From positions 1,240,001-1,304,000 of the forward strand of contig NW_006921543.1 in NCBI RefSeq assembly GCF_000340215.1: a stretch of DNA of 64,000 bases, given 5' to 3'. Shown piece after piece: positions 1 to 11,745 of this stretch (its first letter is position 1; every line of letters starts with the position of its first letter). Made by a program: the position numbers and the translations under genes. A model generated the notes under the pieces. It did no database searches. It had not been told where the DNA came from and saw only the letters and a list, made by a program, of their open reading frames with translations. The stretch is from Pseudocercospora fijiensis CIRAD86 (Eukaryota > Ascomycota > Dothideomycetes > Mycosphaerellales > Mycosphaerellaceae).

Positions 1-1435
1 TTACTACTAAGCCTAGGAACAATGCTACCCCCGGGGTACTATTAGGCTAACTAATTAGAGGCCGGCAAACTAGGACAATAAGACTATACTACTATAGTAA
101 ACGCGCACCGAGTGTTAACAAGCGCGCTATAACGCGTTAACTATTCGCTGCTCTTTTAGGAAACCACCTCTCTACTAACGCGCCCTATAAGGCCCTTCTC
201 CTAGTATTTAGGTCCCCCTCTTGTTCCTTTATTCTATTAAGGCCTAAGGCCTAGGCGATCGGCGGGGATGGCGCGCGCGTACGAATGACGGTAATAAAGG
301 TAATATTGTCGCGCTACGAGCTAGCAGTATGCCGGCGGCTAGCGCGGCTATATTAGTAACAGTGTTACGGAGTATATTATTAGTCGAAGAAGGAAGTCGA
401 AAGTAAGGTAAAGTTAGCGCTAAGACGACTAGCGCTGCTATTGTTAACATTACTTACTGTTATCGCTACGCCTATAGACACAACCTTACTTACACTACGA
501 GCCTAAGGCACCTTTGCTTAAAACTTTAATTAAAGCTTTAAGCCTATTAAAGGTTTAATCAAAACTTTAAGGCTAAGTTAAAACTTTAACTAAGTTAAAA
601 GATTAAGCGACCTATAGACTAACTAAGGGCAAAACTATAGAGCTAAGCTAGCCGGGGTCGATCTTGCGGATAATAGGTTACTCCTCGATCTATCTAATCC
701 TTTAAGCGAGGCGAACCTCTACTACTGCACTTATAATAGCCTTTACCTATAGAAACCAGACGAGCTGTGTTTTTTAAAAGATAAGATAAGATTAACAATT
801 AAAGGCTACTAAACCTAACTAATTAGGGCTAGCGAAACTACGAACAATAATAGCCCTCGTAATAATAAGAACAATCCCTCGGAACGGACAACCCTCGGAA
901 GCGGACATTTCTAGGTCTTTTAAGAGTAGACGCAGAGAACTCGGTACGACATTACTTAGAACGGGGGCAGTGCTGCAATACCCCGTATACCTACCTGTTA
1001 TAGTAGGGAAGGTGCGCTCGTATTGTAATTAGTCGATAGTCCTTAATTCTTGTAGCTTTATATCCCTTTACTTTATTGTATATAAGGATAGCGCAGTTAG
1101 AGTTAGACATTGTATTAGAAGGTAAGGTTTGACATAGTTATATAATCGGTAGTTGCGTGTTTAATTTAGCGCGGATTAAGTAGCTTATTAGACCTACTAA
1201 GTTAGCAGCGATAGAGATTAGAATAAGACCGGCTACGAGGGCGCGGCCTTTAGAAGGGAAGCGTATATTAGGGCTAAAGAGGCTATACGTAATTAGTATG
1301 TAACTAGGCCGAGTGAAGCTAGGGTCTTAATACCTTAGGTAGGGCTTAGCGCTTAGCGTTAGGCTAACTCTCCTACCTTCCTCCCTCTCCTCCTAGATCC
1401 TTATCGAATACTATACTAATTTACTACTACCCTAT
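1..1435. other. RIP-mutated DNA, no recognisable gene
   Basis: I see no convincing protein in either strand. The stretch is TpA-rich and CpA-poor like its surroundings. It holds a run of near-repeats of AAAACTTTAA at about 510-600 and one copy of a 25-nt palindrome at 21-45 that recurs five times between 36.8 and 48.1 kb. Its right edge is the target site of the first LTR element, so it was once continuous with the sequence after 8438 and may include the outer part of the Harbinger element there. The 68-codon open frame at 244-450 (-) is probably chance. Confidence 0.6.
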
Positions 1436-1440
1436 CTACC

Positions 1441-1749
1441 TATAAGAAAATAGGTATATAGCAACGTATAGAACACCCTCTACTAATCGCTATAGTAGAA
1501 AGTAGAACTAAACCGTGCCTTTCTTAGAACAGGGCAGAGCGTTTACTATTAACTAGGCTACGTACGGATAGTACGTATGCCGAGCCGGCAACCGAGTATA
1601 TCCGTACGAGCGACCGAGCTTTTCCGCGTATACGCTAAGTAGGCTTTGCGCTAGCGTAGTAGCACCGCAGTGTACGTAATAACATTATATAATTGTTATA
1701 TAGGCTTGCTAAGGCAGGACAGGAGACTTTACTTAATTAGGTTCTTATA
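1441..1749 (-). repeat. LTR, copy 1, left (3' LTR in element sense)
   Basis: This 309-bp repeat matches 8125-8433 nearly base for base; most differences are CpA/TpA or TpG/TpA transitions. It is flanked on the left by the target duplication CTACC. The terminal dinucleotide at its right edge reads TA where the other LTR still has CA. Confidence 0.95.
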
Positions 1750-1765
1750 ATTATCTCCTTCCCCC
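1750..1765 (-). other. Polypurine tract of LTR element copy 1
   Basis: Read on the minus strand this is GGGGGAAGGAGATAAT, directly before the 3' LTR. This is the expected place for the plus-strand DNA primer, and it independently supports minus-strand orientation for the element. Confidence 0.75.
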
Positions 1766-2173
1766 GGTATAGCTATCCTAGCTATAGGGCAATATAGTAA
1801 ATTATACTATTTCTTATACTCTGCGCTGTACTTACGCGTCTTATACGCACCTATCGCTAGGCTATAGTTGCTAGGCACGTTATAATTTGCCTCGTAGTTG
1901 CTTATTTGTTTGTAGATTTAAAGCGCGGCTACTTCTAGCACTAACTAGAGGTTGCCTAAATTTCTAAGAACGCGGTAGCTACGCGAGAACGCAAGCTGTC
2001 CGAAAGCGAGGCGAGTATTTAAAGCATTCGAAGCCCGCTTAAAAACTTCTTCTTTTTCTAAGCGCTCCGAATACCCCCCGCCTACGCCCCCCCTACTCCG
2101 CCCTCGCGCCCCCCTAGTATTACTTAAAGATTTTTCTTTTTTAAACATCTATCTAAAAAAAAACATTACTAGT

Positions 2174-3095
2174 ATGTCTACTCCTTCGCGTGCCTTAGGC
2201 AAGCGCGCCGTAGGCGTACCGCCCTCGATACCTACTACGCCTACCTAGCGCCTACTAAAAGTCCTAGAGGGCTATACTCGTTACTTTAGGCATATAACGG
2301 CTAATAGTACGTTTTCTCGCCCCTTACTATACGTACGCGCTTCGCAACTAACTCGCTTTAGATAACCTATCTAAGCTCTACGTAGGCGGTAATATAGACC
2401 CTGCTACTAAGCGTAACTATAATCGCTGCTGTAGCAGCTATTATACCTGCACTCCTATTACAGCACGCGCGCTAGTATCGCTGCTAGCCCGTATCCGCGC
2501 CGCGCGCGCTACGCGCGACCTTTACGATCTAGACGGCTACGACTCCCTCGAGGAGTCTAACGAGGCCTTAGAGGCACTCTAGGCTAACCTAGACGCCGTA
2601 GTCGTACGTAGGTTTCTTATACGCTCCGCTTACGCTTCGTATACTAACCTCGATATTAGTTATCCTATCTACGCTCGATGCCTTTTATATTAATAAGAAT
2701 AAGGTAACTCTAGGCGGTAAAGCCCTAGCCCGCAAGAGGGCCGCTAGCGGGTCCCTTGCGGATGTTAACCTATTAGGTGCCCTTAAGAATATCGGCACTA
2801 ACTTAGCTAGATTAGTAGAGATCGGTCGTTAGGTATAGTTTTTCCTATAGCCTCGTTTTACTTGCGCTTCGTATACTAACCGTACTAGAACCTCGCTTAG
2901 CGCGTCGGCGCTAAGGCCGTCGCTGCTATCGATACCGCTATAGGCATCGAGTAGGAGGAGTTTAAGAAGGAGTCCGAGGATAAGTAGAGTAGACGGCTCG
3001 CCGTCGGCGCGCCTACGCGGCGCTACCTTTATATATGCTAGGCTAATAGGCCTTTTTTAGTAGCGAAACGAGCACGTATCTACTATTTTTCTTAA
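2174..3095 (+). pseudogene. Antisense four-exon gene carried inside LTR element copy 1
   Basis: Unrecognised protein, about 252 codons once spliced. Exons are 2174-2306, 2362-2607, 2660-2832 and 2889-3095. The introns (55, 52 and 56 nt) start GTACGT, GTAGGT and GTATAG, have a CTAAC branch site and end in TAG. Joining the exons keeps one frame throughout, ending in TAA at 3093. All in-frame stops are TAG, as expected from CAG or TGG after RIP. Exon 2 encodes a short Cys-containing patch (RC..SYYTC) followed by an Ala/Arg-rich helix-like stretch; exon 4 ends Lys/Glu-rich. The gene runs opposite to gag-pol and its stop lies 22 bp from the pol stop (tail to tail). Copy 2 has the same exon lengths and frame. 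Function is unknown; a captured host gene or an accessory element gene are both possible. Confidence 0.7.
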
Positions 3096-3117
3096 GTTTC
3101 ATTTTCTTTTGTTTTAA

Positions 3118-6100
3118 TTACTGCCTACGCTTACGCTTCGCTTACGCTTCGAACTCGTCTAACGCTATAGAATCTTTAATATAAATAGCTAGCTCCTAAG
3201 TGTTATATTCTTTAGGCTAACCTCGCTACTTAATAAGGTAGTATGCCTTCCGCTTTTTTATCTTCTTAGCTACGATTGTTTCTACCTGCTACTCGTTACC
3301 TTTAGCGATAGGCATACTTATCTTATGCTCCTCGCTATCGCGCCTATACTAAGGCTCGAGGAGGGAAACATAGAAAACATTATAGATCTTCGTACTTAAC
3401 GGCAGTGCTAGGCGGTACGCCTACGCTCTAACTACGTCGATAATGCGAAAAGGCCCTATATACTTCGGGCTAAGTTTCTTTTTTAGGACATCTAAGCTAA
3501 TATTCTTTGTCGATAGCAAGACTAGGTCGCCTATACTATATGCCTTAGTAGTATAGTATATATTATATTGCTTAGCCTAGTATTCTACTACTTTCTACTA
3601 GCGTTCTGCAAGCGTCTTATATGCTTTCCGTAGGCGCTCCGTAGCGTCGATAGCTACTAGTGCCCTTCCCTTAGTTAGCTCGTCCCGAGCTAGCAGCTTA
3701 TTTGCGCTCGGTATTAAATTAGGGTTAAAGCCGTAGAGCATCTTAAAGGGGCTTATACGTAACGTAGGATAAACGCTATTATTATAGGCGAACTCCGCCT
3801 AAGGCAACATTTTAGCCTAATTATCCTAGTTCTTAGAGCAATAGCATCGCAGGTATTACTCGAGGGTCTAGTTCGCGCGTTCGGTTTGCCTATTAGTCTA
3901 AGGATAGAAGGCTATACTAAGCCTGCGCTTTATATACGCTTCGAAGCAGAAGTCGCTCTAAAACTAGCTAGTAAATAGCGATCTACGATCGCTAACAATG
4001 CCTAATAGCACTCTAAAACGCCTAATTACCTCCCTTTAAAGGATATCCGCGAGTTCTACTGCTATATACTTCTTCGTCGTTAGGATAAAGAGGCTTATCT
4101 TCGTATAGCAGTCGACTATTACGAGGATCGTAGTATATACGTAGGTACCGAGCTTGCTCGGCGGGAGATCGGTAATAAAGTCTATCGTTAATTCTTGCTA
4201 AGGTCGGGTCGGTATAGGTAGAGTAGCGAGCTCGCTATATAGGCGATAGCGCTTCGCCTTTAACCGTTAATAAATTCTATAGGTACGGATATAGGCCGTA
4301 ATATCCTCGGCTATCTTCGGCTAGAAGTACTTTCGGCGTATTAGGTCTATAGTCTTAGCTACACTAAAGTGTCTAGCTAAAGGGTCGTCGTAGTATATAC
4401 GTATTAGCTGCGTACGCAATGCGTAGTCCTTAGGGACATATAGCGTATCGCCGTAGTAAATAAGGTCGCTACGACGAGAATAGCTAGGCGGGAGGTTAGA
4501 ACTACTTAACGAGGCTAAGCTACCCGCTAGTAAGCTTGTCTTATATAAGCCTCCTCCTCTCGCTTACTCTAGCTATTGCAAAGTGCGTACGAAACTAAGG
4601 ATTATATTAGGTATCTCGTAGTAGGGCCCGTTATTCCTAACGATAGTAGCCGCTACTCTTACGGGACTGCTAATAAAACTCTTACGTTCCGCTAGCGCTA
4701 TACTAGCGTCTCGCATCCCTATATATATAACAGAGATGCGTTTTACAATCGGCTCGATATCCTTAGGTAGATTTAACTATAGAGCTAGTTTCGACTACAA
4801 TATAGGGAGAAGGTTGTTTACCGCCTACGACTCGCTCTCGTAGTCGCTACGTCGTAAAGGCGTATTAGCTAGGTTTCGCTTACTAGCCCGATATTTAATA
4901 GTAAAGTTAAAAGGTGCAAGGAAGGTTGCCTATCTTGCCTGCCTTCCGATAAGCTGCTTTATCTTTATAAAGCCCTTAAGATTAGCGTAGTCGACAACTA
5001 CGCGGGTCGTATACTAGGCGCCGTCGAGGTACGGGCGCTAATGCTTAAAGGACTCGATAACCGCTAGGAGCTCCTAGTTATAGGTCTTATAATTAGTCTC
5101 GGCTAGGACTATTTTTCGTAACTAGAAGGCAATAGGGTGCTAATTCCTATCTTCGCTCTATTGTAATATAATTCCTACTAAGGCAAACGTAGAGGCATCG
5201 GTTTCGATACGTAGAGGCTTCGTAGGATTATAGTATCGCAATATCGAGGCCGAGCTAAAGGCAGCCTTTAGCTAGCAGAACGCTTACTCCTCGCTTTCGC
5301 CCTACGGGACCTAACCTAGCTTCCGGCTATTTACGGCGCCTTTTAATAGGGCGGTTAGCGGTATAACGATTCGGGAGTAATTTAGGATAAACCTCCGATA
5401 GAAGTTATAGAATCTAAGGAAGGATTAAACCTCCTTTAGCGTTAATAGGCGAGGCTACTCGGTAATAGCGTTTACCCTATACTAATCTATCGATACGCCT
5501 TCGGTACTAACGATAAACCCGAGGAATTCGACTTCTTTCTTCTAGAAGGAACATTTCTTTCTGTTCGTATATAAGGCGAACTTCCGGAGCCGCGTAAGGA
5601 CAGCGCGTACGTCTCGTACGTAGTCCTCTCGCGTTTTGCTATAGATAAGAATGTCGTTAAGGTAGACGATATAGCAAATATTAACTAGGCTAGCTAACGC
5701 CCTATTAATATATCCTTAAAACGTAGTAGGAGTATTAGTAAGCTTAAAAGGCATTACCTTATACTCGAAGTGCCCGTACCGCGTATAGAACGTAGTTTTC
5801 TACTCGTCGCCTCGCTTAATATAGATACGGTAATATATATCCTAAAGGTCTAAGGACGTATACTATTCGGCGTCCTTAAGCCTATTAAGCGTTTCGCTAA
5901 TAAGAGGTAGGGGGTAACGATTTTTAATAGTAATCTCGTTTAGCCCCCTATAATCGACGTAGAGTCTTAGACTACTATCCTTCTTTAGTACGAACAGGAT
6001 CGGCGTACCCGCCTCGCTTATACTAAGCTAGATCTAATCGTTGTCTAAGGCTAAGCTTAGGTAATTACGAAGGTCGCTAAGCTCTCTTCCTAAAGAATAG

Positions 6101-8078
6101 TAGAGAGGTTTATATAGCGGCTTCGTTCCGGGGATTAGGTTAATCGTATGCTCTACGTCTTCGGGGAGCTTGCGTCTCGCTTCGGGCGTTATTATAAAGA
6201 CGTCTTCGAAGTCTTTGAATTCTTCTAGTAAGGAGGAACCTTTAGCGATATCGCGGAGCTAGCGAACGCTAATCGTATATACGTATAGGGCGTTACGTAT
6301 ATCCTTCTAGAATTCCTATAGTTCCCGTACGCGTATCGAACGCGCTACGGCTTCGTTCCTATAGGTTTAGGCATCTATCGAGCTATCGACGATTACCTTT
6401 TAATCGCGCCTCTAAGGCCTACTAAGAATAATATTAGGGAGGGGCATCTCGAAAGCGTAGAACACTCCGATAGTAATGCGTTCTTAGCCTATAAAGTCGG
6501 CGATCCGTAAGCGTAGATAATACGCTCCGTAGTAGTATCCTCGGTCGCCCTAGAAACTATCGGCACTAGGTAGTACAGCATTAACAATCCGCTAAGGCTA
6601 GTATCGTAGAACGAATTCTTGAGATACTATATTAATGTTAGTAGCATTATCTAATAAGCATTCGACGGACACTTCCCCTTCTTACGTAACGATTACTCTA
6701 CGTACGCGTCCTATAGGTACTACTACTACTAAGCTACTTAGTTGAGATTCCGTACCTATCCCTAGCTCTTAGGAGGTGCCTTATCTTTTCCCTTAGCCTT
6801 CGAGTCGTTCTTCTTTTCTTTAGCGTTAGCGGCTCCCTTACGTACCGTAGGGTTGTCGTCTTTCTAGAGATAGCGGTTCGGGTACGCGTTCTTATAATAG
6901 CCTTTCTAGCGATAGCTATAACATTCGACCTTACTAATATTATATCCGCCTTGCGAGTTATCGCCTTTCGTATGCTTCCCGCCTGCGCTACGGTCGCGAT
7001 TTAACTGCTACTTACGGGCCTAACTATTAGATCGACGCTTCTTGCCTTTACTGCCTCCGGTTTTATCGTAGTTATAATCCTTACGTTTGCTAGACGGCTT
7101 ATTAGGGGTCTCGATGCGCGTCGCAAGCTCTACGAGTTCGTAACGCGTCGTTAGCACCGTATAGTATTTAATAATCGCGCTGCGAATCGCCGGCTAGAGT
7201 TTAACGAGGAGATAGCGGATCCTATACTCCTCGCTATAGTCGCTAAGTTAATCTTCGAGCACTACGAGCTTAAGGGCAAAGCTTTAGACTAACTGTCCCT
7301 TACGCTAACGGGCCGCCTTATACTCGAGGGTTACGTCTAGTATACGGTTTATAGGGTCCCCGACGCAGTCCCGATAGAAGGTTTTAAAGTCCTAGTAGGT
7401 ATAATTTTGTAGGTCCTTAAGGCTATTTTTATTATGCTATCGCTCCTACGTATCGCCTACGAGGTATATAATACTATAAAGCACCTTGCTTTCGTCCGTA
7501 TAATAGGTAGCTCCGGATAGTATAAAGGTAATAGAAAGTTCTCTAAGGAATCGCCTCGACTCCTTAATTATATCGCCTTTAAAGGGCTTAGGTTCCTTTA
7601 GGCGAGGCTTAATAGCCGCAAGACTAGCGACTACGTAGCTTATACTAGGTATAGTAGCTACGCTTAGCGCACTTCCGGAAAGAGGTAGTCGATACGAGAC
7701 AGATTTAGCTCTCTAAGATTCAGGCCTCTAAATCGACTTATTAGCTAATTCTTCCTCGTCCTCGTCCTCGTCTAGGAATAGGGTCCTCGTAGGACCCTCG
7801 CTAGTAGTGCCGCTACTCGGAGCTAGCGCATCGCCTACGTCCCTAAAGGCACAAAGGCGCGCATTCTCTCGCTTAGCTTCTTAAGCCTATACTTCTAGCC
7901 TAAGCACTTCTTACTTAGCTAGAAATCGTTCGAGCCGTAGGCGGGTCGCTTCTCGGCGCGCCTAATATTCGGCTTCGTTTTATTATATCGCCGCGTCGTT
8001 TTCTAATGCTATCGGCGCTCCTAGGGCATTATTCTATGCGTTTCCCGCGCTCGGCGCATTCGGATCGCTTGCGTTTAT
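3118..8078 (-). pseudogene. Gag-Pol of LTR element copy 1 (gag, protease, RT, RNase H, integrase, chromodomain)
   Basis: Reading from right to left, a gag region starts near 8078 (ATG now ATA). A CCHC zinc knuckle follows near 6890-6960, with two Cys and the His changed to Tyr. Next come a protease-like patch and a reverse transcriptase with YLNDILIYS at 5653-5664, then an RNase H ETDAS motif and an integrase (IDFITDLPPS, then SDRRSLFTSQF). The C-terminus is a chromodomain (about 3140-3260), in which W codons of the expected KWRGWPKEYNTWE pattern read as TAG. The catalytic YLDD is YLND because TTGAC became TTAAC, a TpG to TpA change. About 1,650 codons. A frame change between gag and pol is likely. 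It is a chromodomain-bearing Ty3/gypsy polyprotein, now dead. Confidence 0.93.
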
Positions 8079-8124
8079 CTTTCGGGGTTCTATAGGCCGC
8101 TACGAAGGGTAGACGGTTTAGAAC

Positions 8125-8433
8125 TATAAGAAAATAGGTATATAGTAACGTATAGAACACCCTCTACTAATCGCCGTAGTAGAAAGTAGAACTAAACCGT
8201 ACCTTTCTTAGAATAGGGCAGAGCGTTTACTATTAACTAGGCTACGCACGGATAGTACGTATACCGAGCCGGTAACCGAGTATATCCGTACGAGCGACCG
8301 AGCTTTTCCGCGCATACGCTAAGCAGGCTTTACGCTAGCGTAGCAGCACCGCAGTGCACGTAATAACATTATATAATTGTTATATAGGCTTGCTAAGGTA
8401 GGATAGGAGACTTCACTTAATTAGGTTCTTACA
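8125..8433 (-). repeat. LTR, copy 1, right (5' LTR in element sense)
   Basis: 309 bp, matching 1441-1749. It ends in CA at 8432-8433 and is followed by the target duplication CTACC at 8434-8438. Confidence 0.95.
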
Positions 8434-8446
8434 CTACCTACTAACA

Positions 8447-9601
8447 TAACCCTTCTTATAGCGTAGTACGATAGCGACACTATTACTAGTTACCTCTAAT
8501 AAAAACAAGTAGGCGCGGACGGTAGAGCGCTAGTCGACTAAACAGACTAAATTCTTCCTCGAGCAGCTAATAGAATTAATAAAGGTTAGCCGGTAGGCGG
8601 AGTCTAATAACTTTAAGATCGGTAACCTTCGTAACCTCGCGGAGGTAATAAATAAGAAGTATAGCACTAAGCGGACCGACAATAACCTAAAGAATAAGTA
8701 GATAGCTATTAAGCGAGATTAGGGTATATAGGTTGCTTACTTAAAGCATGTTAGTAGCTAGAATAGTATGCTACTAACTACTAAGTCGGACGTTAAAGAT
8801 ACCTATTTCGAGGAGCATACGAAGTGTACTCTATTCCGTAACGAATTGCCTAAATACTATAAGTTAATAGAGGAGTTAATCGGTTAAGATATAGCGGTTA
8901 GCGACTACGTAGGCTCTATAGAAGCACTAGCGGATAGCAGCGCGAATAAGTCGGATAGTAAGGAAGAGGAAGAATATATAGTAGAAGATATAGAAGCTAC
9001 CGCCTCGAAGCCGTTTACTAAGGAACAGTTAATAGTACTGCGTATAGCTAAGGTATAAGAGAAATATACTAAGAAGATGCAGAAGGAGGCTAATCGTATC
9101 TATAAGAAGCAAGACGAGGCTTCTAAAGGCAATACCCTTATCGCGAAGTCTATCTAGAAGGCCTTCGAGCTATTAGTATTAATAGTAGCGGAGAGTGTAA
9201 AGGATGCTAAGGAAGAACGTGCCCTCGCGAGGAAATAGGCCGACTAAGCCGCTACTATTGCTAAAGAAGCCGCCGCTGTTGCTAAAGCCGGTTCTGCTAT
9301 TAAGATCGTAACGGCGCGTCTTCTAGACCCTAATATATAGGTAGGAAAGGATTTGTCGATAGCGTATAGGATGTTGTTAGTAAGGGAGTGTACGAAGAAG
9401 GATGCTAATTATAACTACGTAGAGGTTGCATTAAGCCTAAACGACGAGCAATTCGAGGAGTACTTCTACGCGGTACTAATAGACCTGCGTACTAATAATC
9501 GTTAGAATAGGTACCTATAGCAGATAGATAGATATATATAGTATAGCTATTAGCAATAGGTCGGTGTTATAGTATAGGTTAGAAAGTAGGGATTGTATTA
9601 A
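8447..9601 (+). pseudogene. Myb/SANT-like DNA-binding protein of a PIF/Harbinger transposon
   Basis: The plus-strand frame ending in TAA at 9599-9601 keeps one phase from about 8501 and is broken only by TAG/TAA codons. Residues near the start fit a Myb/SANT-like domain of the type found next to Harbinger transposases: KFFLEQLIELIKVSR, then NNFKIGNLRNLAEVINKKY, then NNLKNKWIAIKRDWG with the W codons mutated. An acidic middle (DSKEEEEYIVEDIE) and an Ala/Lys-rich coiled-coil-like stretch follow. It converges with the transposase at 10087-11400. In Harbinger elements such a protein normally helps the transposase enter the nucleus and bind the ends. The true start is unclear because the LTR element inserted immediately upstream. 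Confidence 0.75.
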
Positions 9602-10086
9602 AAAGTATATAGCGAATATAGGCCTATTTAATACTAGAGTTCGGGTAGTTAGGAATATTTTTCGTTACAAATGCACGCTAGTGTCTATACTATTGATTTG
9701 TGTAAAGGTGTTGTTAGTTTTTACTAGCAAAAAGTGATTACGTACGAGGCCTATTATATGCGTCGAAAGGATATCCTAACGACTCGAACTTTAACTTTAC
9801 TTCGAAACGCTAAGAACCGACGGTTTCAACCTACGAGAATTTCGATAGAAGGACGAGGCGGGCTCCGAGAGATAGCAATAGTATTAGAATATGTCTATAA
9901 AAACACAAAATCGACTTCCTTACTAAATCCCTTACTAAAAGCATTATCCGCTGTTCGCCTATATATTTACCTATTACCTACCCTTCTCTACTATATACGG
10001 CGCTATACTCCGACTAGCACTTCTTACTTCTACGCCCTTATATCGAGCCCTCTAGCCGTTTGCTACCCTATATACTTAGCAAACAT
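9602..10086. other. Spacer between convergent Harbinger genes
   Basis: No separate gene is supported here. The 125-codon plus-strand open frame at 9734-10111 overlaps the 3' part of the transposase on the other strand and has no domain I recognise. Confidence 0.5.
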
Positions 10087-11400
10087 TTACCGCGCTATCC
10101 GATTACGATAATCCGTATAAGTCTCGTCGTTATTATCGCTAGCATGCCTCCTATTGTCTACGTAGACTTCAGCTATATAGTCCGCCTCTCTTGCGGCTTC
10201 TAATTTAGTATTAGTTAGCACTAGTTATAGCTCCTTAGATAGAGGTTAACGGCCGTCCGATAAAATAAAGTTATAAATAACAGTATAGGCGATAATAAAG
10301 CGGTTCTGCTATAGTATAGACTACGTACTTGGACCTTCCTTAATAATCTTAAACCGGCGATTTATTATACTAAACACCCTCTCGATATAGTTACGGAGCT
10401 AAGTATACCGTAGGTTAAATAACTCCTTGTAATCTATAGGCCTAGCTTCCGCGTTACCTTGTTCTCGGAGGTAGTAACGAGTCTTCTAATATAGCACTAG
10501 AAGGCGAGGATCTTTGAAGGAATAACTACCGTCGGCAAGATAGAAGTATCTATCTAGTACGTCGAAGCCTAAGTTATAGGCCTTCCTTAATATAGTACTA
10601 TCTGTCGCTAACCCCTCGTAACTAGGTATAATAAATAGGAAGCGTAGTATCGAGTTATACGCAGCTATTACATTCGTAGCAATAAAGCCCTTCCGATAAC
10701 GGTATAGATTTTAGTTAATCTTCTTCGGATTAGCAATTAATAACGTGCCGTCGATCGTACTAAGAATACCCTAGAAATACGGCTAGAATTTGCTACTATT
10801 TTCACCTTCGGACTAGGCTAGTTTCTAGCGCTTGTCTAGCAACTAGATCTACCGCTTTGTAATACGGCAAAGACTCTTCGATACCTCTAGAATTATACGA
10901 CTAGGTATGCCCTTCGCTACGCTAAACTCGCTAGCTAATTCTAAGCAGGTATTATTATACGCTATATAGACGAGAAACATAATAACTCGTACTTCTACTA
11001 AATACCGCTTATCCTTTAAACTACCGTATTCCTTTAGCTTATTAACTAACGCCTTTAATACCGGTTGCCGTAGGCGCGTCCGCTCGAGGCAATAGCGCGC
11101 TAGACTATATAATATCTTAAACACCTCCTTCTTAAACCTTCTACGCTCTATCTAAGTCGATATACGCCCTATCGGTCGATAAACGTTACGCCTTCGAAAT
11201 CGCGGTAGTTCTTTAAGAAAGAATAGCGGTACTACCGAGAGCGCGCTTACTATCGTAACTACTATTAATAACTAATCTATCGTCGCTCTACCCTCCGCGC
11301 GCGCTAAATATACCTCGTATATCGCTATACTATCGAATTCTATACTATAAAGAGGTAGATATAGCGGTAGCTAGCCGGAAGTCTACTTAGCGTACGGATA
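10087..11400 (-). pseudogene. PIF/Harbinger DDE transposase
   Basis: The minus-strand frame holds the three regions of a DDE_Tnp_4-type nuclease. STIDGTLLIANPKK followed by YRKGFIATNVIAA carries the first Asp. SYEGLATDSTILRKAYN carries the second. ELFNLRYT then LRNYIERVFSIINRRFKII carries the Glu. FYLADGSYSF precedes the third block, as expected. The N-terminal part (10849-11124) is an open 91-codon helix-rich stretch consistent with the usual helix-turn-helix region. TAG replaces several Trp and Gln codons. The stop is TAA at 10087-10089; the start is not resolved. The neighbouring Myb/SANT gene supports the call. Confidence 0.88.
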
Positions 11401-11745
11401 GGTATAAAAAGTCCTCTAGAGCCGCTTACGCCGATCTTACTATATATAGTATAATTATAGCGAGATACCGAGTATAGCGAAGAAGCGATAATATTATAAA
11501 CGATTATAATAAGACGGCAACGATTAAAGGCGGCTCTATAATCGTTGTTGCAATCTATAGTAGATAATCGCTATAAACGGTAGCAAGTAGATAGGGCCTA
11601 AATTAATATTAAAGTTAGAGTTATCGTTTCTTTAAGGCTATACTCTAACTTAGATAGCTATATATTACAGCTATCTTCTAATTTGAAGCCTGTTAACTCC
11701 TACTCAATTATAGGCGTGCTTATTCTACGGGCTGTAAACTGCTAG
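11401..11745. other. RIP-mutated flank between Harbinger remnant and gene island
   Basis: No gene seen. There is an imperfect inverted arrangement of AACGATTA-type sequence around 11490-11550 and a short hairpin with arms GTTAGAGT and ACTCTAAC around 11611-11650. Either could be decayed transposon termini. Base composition changes to unmutated DNA at about 11745. Confidence 0.4.

Larger units (their letters stand above)
1441..8433 (-). mobile_element. Ty3/gypsy chromovirus-type LTR retrotransposon, copy 1, complete but RIP-inactivated
   Basis: The element has two 309-bp LTRs (1441-1749 and 8125-8433) and a perfect 5-bp target duplication, CTACC (1436-1440 and 8434-8438). Its gag-pol genes read on the minus strand, so in sense order the right LTR is the 5' LTR. 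In the sense direction the LTR starts TGTAAGAACC and ends CTTATA; the terminal CA has become TA by RIP. A purine tract abuts the 3' LTR. A second copy with the same structure lies at 18924-25919. The element also carries an opposite-strand spliced gene at 2174-3095. It inserted next to the Harbinger Myb gene, which resumes directly after 8438. Confidence 0.95.
8439..11400. mobile_element. PIF/Harbinger DNA transposon remnant
   Basis: A Myb/SANT-like gene (+) and a DDE transposase (-) lie tail to tail, the usual two-gene content of Harbinger elements. I could not find convincing terminal inverted repeats, so the outer limits are unknown. The left end may continue before 1436, on the far side of the inserted LTR element, and the right end may reach about 11.7 kb. 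Confidence 0.75.

Noticed and set aside
1945..2148. Minus-strand 67-codon basic frame (MFKKEKSL...)
   Set aside because: It lies just upstream of the antisense gene in both elements' noncoding part. It differs between copies in the GGG-rich stretch and has no domain.
9734..10111. 125-codon plus-strand frame
   Set aside because: It overlaps the Harbinger transposase 3' part on the other strand and looks like low-CpA shadow translation.
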